NCBI GenBank assembly: GCA_025617375.2
Contig: JAMYGW020000011.1
Coordinates: forward strand, 1,054,001-1,118,000
Source: Acarospora socialis
Lineage: Eukaryota > Ascomycota > Lecanoromycetes > Acarosporales > Acarosporaceae
Length of the DNA stretch: 64,000 bases
Direction: 5' to 3'
Below are positions 50,363-61,200 of this stretch, one piece after another. Both the position numbers and the translations under genes were made by a program. Every line of letters begins with the position of its first letter. Position 1 is the first letter of the stretch. Under the pieces are notes generated by a model. The model was given only the letters and a program-made list of their open reading frames with translations, did no database searches and was not told where the DNA came from.

Positions 50363-50714
50363 TGTAACATTCTAATTTGAGATTTCTCAGATATGTAAAA
50401 CTAAGAATTTGTGCTTATTAATATAACAGCTGATCTGAAATAGTTCTGATCTTTAACTCTTAGATTGTTATTTAAGTTGAATATGATTCTTTTCATAAGA
50501 AAAATGACTGTAACTATATACTGAGTCTACTTGCTGATCTTGCTGCTGAGCTTGTTGAGACAGCTTGTTAATGCAATCTGTTGAGCTTGCTTGTCAAGTT
50601 TGTCATCAAGCATATCAAGATATCATGTGACTGCTGTCTAGATATTCTCTGAATATACATTCTTTACATGTATGCATCAGTCTGTCTCAAGTCTGTTCTG
50701 GCTTGGTTGTAACA
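50363..50714 (-). repeat. 5' LTR of copy D
   Basis: 352 bp, tgtaaca to tgtaaca on the plus strand, next to the gag end of the element. It contains the ctatatact TATA-like segment and the agcttg-rich variable tract. Confidence 0.88.
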
Positions 50715-50719
50715 TGTTA

Positions 50720-51711
50720 TACACATTTAATTATTGAAATCTATTATATAAGAAATACTGTCACATTATGAACTTGCAAGACAAGAATGAAAAATCAATG
50801 ATAACTGCTCAGAATAAATGCTGTTTTTTAGACTCAATATTAGCTCAAGAATTATACTGCAATAATTTAAATTTTTTCAATTTGCATAAACAGCTCTGTC
50901 AATGCACTTCAAAGACAAATAAGAATGTACATGATGAATCTACTGAAATATATGTGTTGCTGATGATGAAACTGAAAGAATGTGTTATTGAGAACATGAA
51001 CTGTCACAAATTGATCAAATCTGTCTTGACAGATCATTTTGCACAAAATACAAACAAGATCAAAAAGAAACAGACATCAAAGCAGCACTCAGAATTGAAG
51101 CAAGCAGCATTAAGAATCTTTGAACAAGAAACACAAGTTGACAAGATGAAGATGATGATCATAAAGTTTAAGATCAACAATATTATCAAAGAAAAGAAAG
51201 AATTGCAGAACAAAAACAAAGAATTATGTCAACAACTCAACAATCTCAAGATCAACTACATCAGTCTTTTTACACAATATAACATTCTTCAAGATCAATA
51301 TGACAATCTTTGACAAGAACACTCATTTTTCTGTCACACACAAGATTATCAGTTTGACAAGACAATGAATTTGAACTTTCTTGCAAGTGTCAAAGACAAC
51401 AAGAGAAATCATGAAGTCAGCATCTTGTTCTTTCTCAGTCACTATACTGTCACTGAATTCTAAGGTGTTTGATTATGGAAAGGGACTTGTTGTTGTTGTT
51501 GATGAAGTTATGCATTATGACTTTGATTTTTCATTATAAGTGCTTGATTTTGATTGCTTTACAAGAATATTGATATTCTTGTGGATTTGCTCTATGGTGA
51601 GGAAGCACATTATGACTTATGACATTATTGCTTTGAAAAGTGTCAATTTTGTGACTGTTATTTGTTTTCTGAAGAGTATTTATGGAACAAATTCATCAGA
51701 AGGGGGTGAGT
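50720..51711 (+). other. Outer element: extra 3' region, second part, and polypurine tract
   Basis: Contains the longest open stretch of the AT-rich blocks, 181 codons at 50768-51313. It is Lys/Gln/Asn-rich with a clear coiled-coil-like heptad pattern in its second half (KEKKELQNKNKELCQQLNNL) and scattered Cys. It matches no family I know. It lies between the nested copy D and the 3' LTR, so it belongs to the outer element. From about 51460 the sequence regains GG dinucleotides and ends in a polypurine tract directly before the LTR. Confidence 0.5.
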
Positions 51712-51850
51712 TGTGATGTCATTATCTAATCATCACTTAATAGCTAGTATATAGCTCTGTCTCTGCAGACATTTCTTCTGCATTCAATCTACACTTCTTT
51801 CACCCACCATAGATTCACATCCTGCATACGTTTTTAGTACCTTGTCCACA
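51712..51850 (+). repeat. 3' LTR of the outer element
   Basis: 139 bp, TGTGATG to GTCCACA, preceded by the polypurine tract and followed by ccgc. It retains CC and CG (cacccacc; catacg), so the mutation process has hardly touched it. Confidence 0.85.
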
Positions 51851-51985
51851 CCGCTTGCCTAACCCATCCCTAAACCAAACATCCAGCTTTTCCAAGAGAG
51901 CTATACTCTTAGTTTAGTTTATTTCTATTTGACAGCGTACGACAGGTATACTCAGTGGGATACGGCCATGTAGGTAGCAGTAGCT

Positions 51986-53098
51986 ATGGAGGACGGTGTA
52001 ATTGACACCGCGTCTCCGACTTCAGGAGTCCCTAATCCAAAGCTTCAGCTACCTCTGAGCTGCGACCCGCCAGGGCTAGACAATCCGCCGAAGCAGCTTG
52101 TATGGATTGTGAGTTAAACGTTGCATCACGATAACGATTGAGCTCATGGGCCCTTCCAAGCGATTGGACAGCATCTGACATCTATTCAGGTCTTTGGCGC
52201 AACAGGGCACATGGGCCGCTCAGTCGTCAAGGCAGCGCTCGCTCATGGTGACCTCGTCACAGCTGTCGGCCGTACGTTTGAAAACACCGTGTCTAATATG
52301 CAGAACTGGCATCCCGACCGCTGTCTCGGCCTCCTCTGCGATGTCCGCGTGCGGGAGACTGTTGCCGAAGTGATCCAGAAGTCTATCACCCACTGGGGCC
52401 GGTTGGACATTGTCGCCAACTGCTCCGGCTACGGCGTCATTGGCGCATGCGAAGATCAGGACGAGTACGACATACGAAATCAATTCGAGACGAACTTCAT
52501 GGGAACATTAAACATTATACAACTGAGCTTGCCATATTTCCGCGAGCAGGGCGCGGGACGATACCTGATTTTCAGTTCTACCAGCGGTGCTCTGGGAATA
52601 CCGGGCTTAGGACCATATTGCGCAACCAAGTACGCGGTAGAGGGGTTGATAGAAAGTATGTTGTACGAGATTGACGTGTTTAACATCAAAGCAACCCTGG
52701 TCGAGCCGGGGCATGTGCGGCGCGATGAGCCTGATTCCGTCACCAATCCTCTCCCAACATTTGGCCACTTTTTGATCAAGCCGGCCTCAGGGCCCTATGC
52801 AACACCCACCGCACCAGCCGCACATGCAAAGCGGATGGTGCAGTGGTTGGGGGATCGCCAGCCGACGAGCGCGGTCAAGGCGGCGGAGCTGGTGTGGCAA
52901 CTGGGGCATTGCTCTTTTCCCCCTCTTCGGCTGCTCTTGGGAAGCTATGCGGTGGAGAGTATCAGAGATCGTCTGCGCAGCATCATAGAGGAAATAGAGG
53001 ATTGGAAACATCTAAGTTTTCCCAGCGGTGCCGATGGAACGCTTTCGGCGGCGGAAGCGCTAAACGAAGAGCCTGAGAAGGACGAAGGAGATTCTTAA
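51986..53098 (+). CDS. Short-chain dehydrogenase/reductase
   Basis: Proposed join: 51986-52108 and 52190-53098; 343 residues. The 81 bp intron has a GTGAGT donor and CAG acceptor in phase 0, and it joins KQLVWI to VFGATGHMGR, restoring the first Rossmann strand and the glycine-rich loop. Classical SDR landmarks: GATGHMG at about 44-50, D92 (CDVR), N118 in the NNAG position (ANCSG), S171 and the YxxxK catalytic pair Y184/K188 (YCATK), spaced 13 residues from the serine as expected. The loop after the active site and the long C-terminal tail suggest an extended SDR-like oxidoreductase; substrate unknown. The start codon is only 135 bp from the end of the outer LTR element, so its promoter may have been changed by the insertion. 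It converges with the amine oxidase gene. Confidence 0.88.
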
Positions 53099-53627
53099 TA
53101 GTGAGATTGACATGCTAGCCTAGGGAAACGAGAGTCAATGATTACGGCTTTACTGATGGACTCGAAACCGAGGCAACGTTTCCGCTGGATAGGAGGATCC
53201 CAGTCACGGTGAAGGGGCTGCAGACATGCCTCATCGATCTTAATGCCATTTGCGTGACATCCCGCAGTCACGACTCTCGTGTTCACCAAGAATGGCACTC
53301 CTCTACATCCCGGCATCCTCAGTCTCCTTTCGCTTCGGTAGCTGTCTTCGTTGTTAGGGGACTGTTCTGCGTCAAAACTTCGGACCTCACAGATAAGCTA
53401 CAAGTACAGTTCGGTTGAGTGGCGAGATGTGTTGATATATATATATATGCATACATCCAGAATCCGACTGAGAACTATTATGAGGGAGTGCACGAATAGA
53501 GGCAGCCATTCAGCCCCAAGACCAACACCAAAAGAAATCCTTCTTCGCATGCCTATGCTTGTCTCAATGCGAAGCAGAGCCTGAACTGTCCTCAAGATAA
53601 CGCCGAGGATGAACGCTAAAGCGCTAC
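53099..53627. other. Spacer between two convergent genes
   Basis: 530 bp that should hold the 3' UTRs of the SDR and amine-oxidase genes. It includes a short (TA)n run near 53436-53448. No gene was recognised. Confidence 0.5.
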
Positions 53628-55481
53628 TCAGTGCTGCTTTTTCTTGCCCCCTCGATAAATCACACCATGCGAGATTAGCATATACTTCTTGAACAAGTCC
53701 TCCGCGAAATCGTCAAATTTCACGTAGTCCGCACCAAGACGATATGCTGCGGCTATGCCGCTCACGCATGCCATTTCGTGCATATTCTACCACGTTGATT
53801 GGTCAGTATATCAACTCGGAGGATAATCAATAATCAGCTATTCAAACCGGCCATGACATACCACCATCGTCCAGGACCCGGCGAAAACAGTACGATTCTT
53901 GCCGTTGATGAACATCATGCCGGGAACGACTCGAGCATAATGCTGCCATCTGTGGCCAAGTTGATGCCACCACTTCTTCTCAATGATCTTATCTTCGTCA
54001 ATCTGATCTATTGTCCACAAATGGCGGTTGGTCTTATCGAGAAAGATGGATTGAAAGACGTGATGATCATATGGGATGGGAGCCTTGTCTTTGCCATGAT
54101 CCATCCGGAATTGATGTTGATAGTTGGTGCAGTCGAAAGACATCTCAATCCTCTGAGTATCTTCAGGATAGGTGTGGGTGTAGCTGCAAGTTTTAGTTTG
54201 AAAGCGGAGTTAATACTCGAACAGTTTTACTTACTACATCGGTCTATAGCCGCCCGGCTCGCCGTCTACACCGGTGTCTTCATTCTTCGCAAATCTAATA
54301 CGATCCTCGTCCTCCTTGTTCTTCGGCTTCGCGCAAAGCTCGGGATTGAACTGCGTCTCATAGTTCTTCTGGAAATACTTACTATCGGAGTGGGTAATGG
54401 TGATATCATCATAAAATCTGGCGCCTCCCAAGACGAATTTCTCTCTCCAAGTTGCGGTCTTGCCAAGGAGTTTCTTCGCATCGTCGGCAAGAATGGCAAG
54501 GACCATATCATCGAATGTCTCCGTGGCCGACGTTGGTCCGGTGTGTTCGCCTGCTTGATTCTTCGCCTGTGCGTTGAATGGCGCGGTTTGAAGCACGATG
54601 CCCTTACTACTTCGGCTGAGGATAGCGGTAACGTCGGTGTCGAACCGGATAGTAACACCTTTCGAGCGAAGATCTGCTGCCCAGTCTTGATAGAACTCGT
54701 GGCAGTTGGGGAACGAGACCATGGTGGGCAGGTTTGGTAGCAGTGTGTTTGGATCATAGTTCCACAAGCTCATGTTCGGGTCGTCAAACAGTCTCTCAAG
54801 TACTGCACATGAAACATTCGCGGTTTGGTTTCCTGTGATCACCGTCAGTCAAGTCCGCCATTGACTGACAACGGAGCGGCTGAAAGCGTACCGGTTCCAA
54901 GAAACAGGGCGATGAGCGGTAGGACCATCTTGTCGCCAAAGTCCTTGTGAAAGAAGAACATCTTGAGCATGGTCTTCAACGGTACGAGCCCAAGTACAGG
55001 CATCGTCCACTTTATAATCTTTAGTACCCTGCCGAATTTCTTGATGTCTCCGGAGAACTGCTCAACAAGAGTGCTCGGGAAGACATTGGTCCAGAACCCA
55101 TCTTTGCCCATACCGAAAGAGACTTGAAGTTTCACTTCCTTTGCCTCATACCCGTACTTGCTGAAGAAATTGAGCGTATGCTTGAAGTTGGGATGACCAC
55201 CCTGGACGCCATCGTTGAGCCAGGAGGTTCCGTACTTCTCCTTGTCAAGGGCGATGGTTGTGGCTTGACCGCCGGCGACGGACATGCGCTCAAGTATTGT
55301 GACTTTGTATTTATCGGGATGCTGAGCCAGCGTCGCAGCGCAAGACTGTTGCCAGCACATTTTAGCAGTTGCATCACACTACAAATCCTCACGTAGTCCA
55401 TACCATGCCAGCAGCACCCGCACCGATAATGACTACATTCTTCTTGCTCTCACGTAGCAAGGGCTGCGAGGAGGTCGACAT
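53628..55481 (-). CDS. FAD-dependent amine-oxidase-type oxidoreductase
   Basis: Proposed join, minus strand: 55481-55404, 55345-54892, 54832-54235, 54183-53862, 53786-53628; 536 residues. The four introns (58, 59, 51 and 75 bp) have GTATGG, GTACGC, GTAAGT and GTATGT donors and AG acceptors. The dinucleotide-binding loop VVIIGAGAAGM lies at residues 16-26, followed by E45 of the ribose-binding strand end (VTILER). GGQATT and a C-terminal FAGSWTMVNMHEMACVSGIA block fit the flavin-containing amine oxidase/phytoene-desaturase-like fold. There is no signal peptide; a basic GGKKKQH tail ends the protein. Substrate unknown. The start is an ATG 78 bp upstream of the first intron, which falls right after the FAD loop. 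It is divergent from TDP1, 613 bp apart. Confidence 0.88.
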
Positions 55482-56094
55482 CTCGTCCGCGAGACTGCGA
55501 AAAATATTCACAGTACGCGATAGAGGGCTGTGGATACTTCGACCAAGCAGCAAGAAGCTGATACGAGAAAACGGGGAATTACAACGTGTCCGGCACTGGG
55601 GGCGAGAGAGAGGTTACAGAGAATATCTCACTGTCCGTGAGAGGGGACGTGTGTTAGCTTCAAGGATGGGAGCACAAGCAGCAGATGCGGAAGAGAAGCG
55701 CACAGTCTCCTGCAGGGATCACCGCTCCCTTCGCAACCTCACTGGCTGCAACTTCAAGTCGTGACGTCTCTGTTCGAAGCCGGTGGCTGCGCTAATGCGG
55801 GCGACTGAGATCTGAGATCTGGATCAGATCGGGCTATCCCATTTCGAGATGGTTGCCTTCACGATGTCAGCTGATCACCGCGAGATAGCAAAACGCGCTA
55901 GTTTAACGCTTAACCTGACACGAGAAGAAGGATGGACTTGTATGCTTTGCATGTTTGCGAACGACCTCAACTTCTTGTGAGTCGAACTACAACACTCTAC
56001 ATCTACTGATAGATCGAGTTCAGAAGGCTTTGCTTGGTCACTGAGACACTAGTAATAAACTGTGTCGTTTGCTCCATAACTATTAAGATACGAC
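55482..56094. promoter_or_regulatory. Divergent promoter region between the amine oxidase and TDP1
   Basis: 613 bp shared by two divergent genes. It has mixed composition with no repeats. A frame at 55369-55764 reads antisense across the first amine-oxidase exon and is not supported. I could not assign specific factor sites. Confidence 0.4.
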
Positions 56095-58277
56095 ATGTCA
56101 GATTCAGACGACGACGAGCAGCTGAGACAAGCAATAGCTCTGTCCTTGCAGGAGTCGTCATCTGCCCTCATCGACGGTACAGCTGAGGGGAGTTTGGATC
56201 GATGCGGGGGTGTAATCGATCTGACTGACGGTCCGCAAGACAAAGCAAGCATGTCGGCGCCATGTGTTGGCCGTGCTTCTTCCACTTCAATAACACCTAT
56301 ACCCCTCACAAGCAATACTCCCGTTCTGGGTATTCTTGGTCTAAATCGTAAGGAAATGGAAGAACAACGGCTGGCGCGTAAGAGGAAAGCCTCGATCTCA
56401 CCGCCGCCCGCCCGACGGAAAAGGTTGACCCCTGAGATTGTGAAGGCCGATACCGCGAAACGTGTAGCGAAGACCCAAACACCAGTTCAAGGAGGTGGTG
56501 TGCAATATCCCGGAGGAGTCGTAAAGAAGACCTGGGCCTTGGGCTTCTCAAGGGATCAAGACATCAAGATTGAAGAGGTTCTGCAGAAGGCGGATCTGCA
56601 ATTGGCAGTGCTCAGTGCGTTTCAATGGGACGTGGAATGGCTTCTTCGCAAAATCAACCTGAACGAGACGAAGATAGTCTTTGTGATGCAGGCCAAAGAA
56701 GACGCAGTTGTGAGCAGAGGAAAATATGCTACTGTATTACGAGAGCACGGTCTGACGTACGGCATATCAGAAACACCAGTACGAGCGAGACACGGCTGGA
56801 AAATCCAATTTGCGCCTCTGCTTTCCCTCTATGGATAGGGGAGTGAATTGCATGCATTCTAAGCTTATGCTCCTTTCCCATCCAAGCCATCTTCGGATCG
56901 TGGTTCCTTCTGCAAACCTAGTACCTTACGATTGGGGCGAGACCGGTGTAATGGAGAATGTGAGAAAGGTCCTTGCTAAACAATCTAATCATGCTGAACA
57001 CAGGTTGCGGAAGTAGACGGTGTTTCTTATCGACCTGCCAAGATCAGACAAGGATGAACAGATAACGAACAACATGACCTTTTTCGGAGAGGAGTTGATT
57101 CACTTTCTTAAGGCGATGGGTCTCCAACAAGAAATAGTTGACAGCGTGTACAAGTTCGACTTTTCGAAGACCAAAGGGCTTGCATTTGTCCACTCGATGT
57201 TCGTCCTGCCCTTTCTCCTTCCCTCATCAGAGCATTTCCGTCATCAAACTATTGATACAGAGACAGCGGCGGCCCTCACGTTGGCGAGGAATGGAGACGA
57301 ACAGGCTACTGTGGTCTTGGGAAAGCGGTCCGAGTGCTCGGCTTGCAGCATGATGGCCCTGTAGAGGTGGACTTTGTCGTCAGTGGATCAGTGACTTGCG
57401 CATTGGTCGACTAGACTGATGTGCCATACTGCGGATTTAGACATCCTCGATTGGTTCGCTGAACGATGACTTTCTCAAGATGATATATCTTGCAGCTAAA
57501 GGTACAGTATTGTTGATTTTGAGTTATAGGCCATGCTAATAAGTCCAGGCGACGATGGTCTGACTGAATACGGACAGAGATACAGTCCAACCAATAAGAC
57601 GAAATCGAAGAGAACAAATGACGAAGCAATGCCGGAGGAGGAAGTTGCTTTGCTGGAATCAATCAAGGATAACTTTCGCATCTACTTCCCTACCAAGGAA
57701 ACAGTGCTGACCAGTAAGGGCGGTCCTTCTGTAAGTCCCAATGATATAACGCTGAACGGGCTCCGTTAATGATCTCAGAATGGAGGGACAATCTGCCTTC
57801 AGTCGAAATGGTACAACTCTGCAACTTTTCCTCGAAATTTGATGCGAGATTGCAAGAGCCAGCGTGCAGGCTTGCTTATGCACAACAAGGCAAGTCGGAG
57901 AAGGAGAATGATAACAGCACCACGTGCCACTGATACCGTCAACTGTTCAGATACTCTTTGCACGCCAGCGAGAAGCATCAACATCGACAGAAGCTCCAAG
58001 CTGTCCTGCCTGGGCTTACGTTGGCTCTGCAAACCTCTCCGAAAGCGCGTGGGGAAAACTGGTCAAGGACAAGACAACAAAGAGCCCCAAACTGACCTGC
58101 CGCAACTGGGAATGTGGAGTTCTCATACCCGTACACGACACAGATTTGCAAATCGAAGTCGCAGGCACGGCTTCAGTGTGCAGCATGGACGTGTTCCGGG
58201 CTCAAGTGCCGGTCCCCATGCGATATCCGGGTGAAGTGTACGGGACACGCAAGCCATGGTACTTTACAGAGCAATGA
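56095..58277 (+). CDS. TDP1: Tyrosyl-DNA phosphodiesterase 1 with an N-terminal UIM
   Basis: Proposed eight-exon join: 56095-56709, 56771-56959, 57017-57198, 57267-57390, 57441-57501, 57549-57730, 57779-57889, 57951-58277; 596 residues, normal for the family. TDP1 hydrolyses 3'-phosphotyrosyl bonds to remove stalled topoisomerase I from DNA in the nucleus. Both HKD motifs are present: H234/K236/N254 (CMHSKLM...PSANL) and H486/K488/N516 (LMHNK...GSANLS). The N-terminus reads DDEQLRQAIALSLQES, a ubiquitin-interacting motif, followed by a disordered, basic stretch. Six introns are GT-AG; the seventh (57890-57950) is GC-AG, AAG|GCAAGT to CAG, directly after K488, and no GT donor there keeps the frame. 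The third intron has an uncommon GTTCGT donor. Confidence 0.92.
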
Positions 58278-61200
58278 TCGTTCCGGAAGCACCGTCATCA
58301 GAGAGCGAATGCAGTTCGATCAGACACCGAATTGATACAGCATTGACACGCAGAGCCTAAATGAGTATCAATTGCTTGGCCGCTGCATTGAAGTTATTGA
58401 CGGGGCTGTTCGGGACAAGGCATATGTCTCAAGTAGGGCGTGGTCCTTGTGATCTCCACGTTGCTCCGATCACTTGCTGGGTGCATCATCCGGAAGGCCT
58501 CTCATGGAGCGGTGTAAAGGAGCTGAAATATAGGCCAAGAAGTTCAACTCTGGTGTCGGTCGATCTATAACATGGGCTGTTGGGAGATTGCATTACATAA
58601 TTATGTTCAGCTGCACTCTCGTCATGACTTCAAGCCCGCCGGTAGGACCTCCGTAACTTGATGCTCTAAATTACCTAAGGTAGTCAAACACTGCGCGAAG
58701 CCTCACTTAACTCCCTTGGCTTATTAACCACGCCGAAGTCGGCGACGACACTACTGCTAGATATCGTTATGTACCTGAAATGTGTATAATGCTCCCTTAC
58801 AAGTATCTATAATAAGCATACCAGAATTGATGAAGTTTCTAAGAACGCTATACAGTCTCTAATTAGAGTCAAGGATTCAACATTCTCATCAGATGATATG
58901 AGTTAACAAAGGCGTACACGGCTCAAGACCATATATGCATTGGTTTGATCTGGCCACGTTCAATGGTCGGTCTGAGATCGGGTTGGGCGTGCGTAGGTAG
59001 GTACCCTGTCGAGACATCCGTATCTCAAAGGCACTCGTACTTACCTAGGTACTCGCACTTACGGGAGCAGTCGGCACTTTATCAGCATCCCTGACGCATC
59101 GTCCGATTGCAGGGAATTACACGTCAAGTCGACAGGTGAACCTAGCCCAGTCGGGTGTCGATTCTATGGCTCAACACTTAGAGGATCAAGAGGCTTGTCC
59201 ACGACGGCAAAAAAGACTGGTCTGCAAGATTCGTTGGACCCCCACTCCTTACGAATAGCCGTACGGACTACGGAGCACTTACTACTGTATAGCCGTGCCG
59301 TTTATTGCATTAACCCGGCGTCATTCGGCAGTACCACCCGCGTCGCCAACATGGCACAGATGCTGGAGGTAGCCATCTTCGTATGGAGTCCAGTAGCCCT
59401 CGTCATGTGGGAGGGAATACATCTTACGGTACTGTAACGCACTTGACTGGGCATCGACGAGAACATCTACATTACCCATTGTGGCGATCGATAATGGCCG
59501 GGGTGGCTCGGAACGATTTCTTGCCTCACGCGTGGCTGCCTCGACCAGTCAGCAAGCAAGATACTCTTCACTGTCGCAGCATATTGACGTATCTACAACG
59601 ATCATAGCAGACAGCTCGCCAGCGTTTCCTTTGCGTCCCATTGCCTGTTCCGGTCAAGCACGGCTGCACCTCAGCCAAATGGCTGAACAGACGCTAGAGG
59701 ACCAACATTAGATGATTGGCAAGGGATTCTTGAAGTCAGAATGCGGTGCCGGCTCTAGGCCATCATCAACAACACCAACAACGCCAACCGGCGCTGAGCA
59801 TTGGCCCTGCCTATCAATCTTCAGGTATTCATGCATCCAGATACACAGCTGGCAGACCCAAAGGGATCTGCTTGCTCGACAGCTGCTGCATGCAAAGACT
59901 GGAATTGATCCTCCGAAGAACGCCGACTGATCGACGTTACACCGAAAAATCCTCGAGTAGTCTGAGCTACCTTCCGTGAGCTCCCTCCCCGGTGCAATTC
60001 GAAGCTACTGCTCAGGGTCCTCCAGGTACAAGGCACGTGGGATTAATTGACAGAGTCTTCTACCGACATGAATCTACAGTACCTTATAGTCGGCAAAGCA
60101 TCGGCTATACGAAACATATGTCAAACACACTCCTCCAACTCATAGACTTGTATCATCCTCATCGTCATCACCCAGCTCGCCATACATCAACAGTACGGTA
60201 AGACACGTCCAGGTAAGGGATATTGAGATGTGGTATGGTACGGCATTCGGCCCATCCAGCCAGCGGATCTTCCGCTCTCCCAATTGTATCGAAACGTTTC
60301 TGTGCCTGCAGGAATGCTCAGACCCAATCGCCAATTGACACCGACATTTGTTGGCAGACACTGCCCCGAAAGAGTTCTGTGGTTGCACCATCTTGACAGA
60401 TTGTGCCGACTCATCCCACGATATCTGCTATTAATACCGCCTATAAACCTCCTGTTAAGGTCGTTGATCGAATGGGTGCTGCGTCCCTACCTGCAACGGA
60501 TCACTTTGCCTCCATCACAGCGTGTCAAAAGCCGGCCTCGCGCTCATTGGGTCTCCCTGCACGAGGCTTTCGGCACAAGACATGACTTGTACATTGGGTT
60601 ACATGACATCGCATATATGTCCTGCGCTTCACGGCCAACGTGGGTGAAGTGACACTACAGCCTTCAGAGAAAGAAGGTAAGGCATACGGTAGGTCAGCGC
60701 ATGGTAGATGCAATGCACGCGTCTCTTCATCCGGCTCCTCAGCCATCGCCACAATGTGTGGCGGCGGTCAGCTCCGAGTGTCTTTCAGCTTCGATCAGAC
60801 ACGAGTATGATCGCTTGAACCAACAAAGACATCGGGTCTGTCATTCAGCTGGTGTTGAGAAATCAGATCATCATGGCAAAGGACAAGATCCAGGATCCTA
60901 TAGCCCAAGGCTTCTGCCGTTTTCGCATAAGGTGAGGACGACTTATGCAGCTGTTGAAACCTGACAAGTACCACGATCGTTTGGGCCTAATATACTTCAG
61001 GGATCAACCTTGAGATGCAATGCCAAGCTAGCACGCCAGCTTCTAACGCTCATTTTCGATATCAATCAGTCAGAAAGGGGAAAGATTTCCATACTGTGTG
61101 AGGTTGTCGAATAGCGACCAAGCATACTTGTAACTTACAACGTTGTACGCGTATCTTTACTTTCATGTCGACAAGCAAGAGTCAGACGCACTCTGGAGGG

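Larger units (their letters stand above)
44556..50714 (-). mobile_element. Ty3/Gypsy chromovirus fossil, copy D
   Basis: 6,159 bp on the minus strand with two 352 bp LTRs (44556-44907 and 50363-50714). The flanks tatta (44551-44555) and tgtta (50715-50719) are a 5 bp target duplication differing by one transition. Parts from right to left: gag from about 50340, zinc knuckle near 49370-49420, reverse transcriptase about 47400-48050, RNase H about 46830-47220, integrase about 45960-46690, chromodomain about 45440-45600. It is closely related to copy A in the same orientation. It is broken throughout and depleted of CC, GG and CG. It sits inside the outer element, in its 3' coding-like region. 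Confidence 0.88.
31529..51850 (+). mobile_element. Outer LTR retroelement (Ty3/Gypsy-like fossil) with nested insertions
   Basis: Bounded by 139 bp direct repeats at 31529-31667 and 51712-51850, each starting TG and ending CA, and flanked by ccgc (31525-31528 and 51851-51854; 5 bp accgc if the last A is shared). A polypurine tract (agaagggggtgag) precedes the 3' LTR. Plus-strand parts: gag-like sequence about 32700-33850 with a zinc-knuckle-like motif near 33611, aspartic-protease-like sequence about 34340-34700, the GPY/F-like end of an integrase about 42560-42790, then an unusually long 3' coding-type region (to about 51480). After subtracting the two nested copies the element is about 7.9 kb. 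It is broken and incomplete. It must be older than the copies inside it, but its LTRs are less mutated than its interior. Confidence 0.75.

Noticed and set aside
53799-54740. 313-codon plus-strand open frame
   Set aside because: It is the antisense shadow of the amine-oxidase exons, whose minus-strand reading has clear family motifs and matching splice phases.
60230-60652. 140-codon plus-strand open frame upstream of the WOPR gene
   Set aside because: It starts at GTG, has low-complexity Leu/Arg/Pro content and no known motif.
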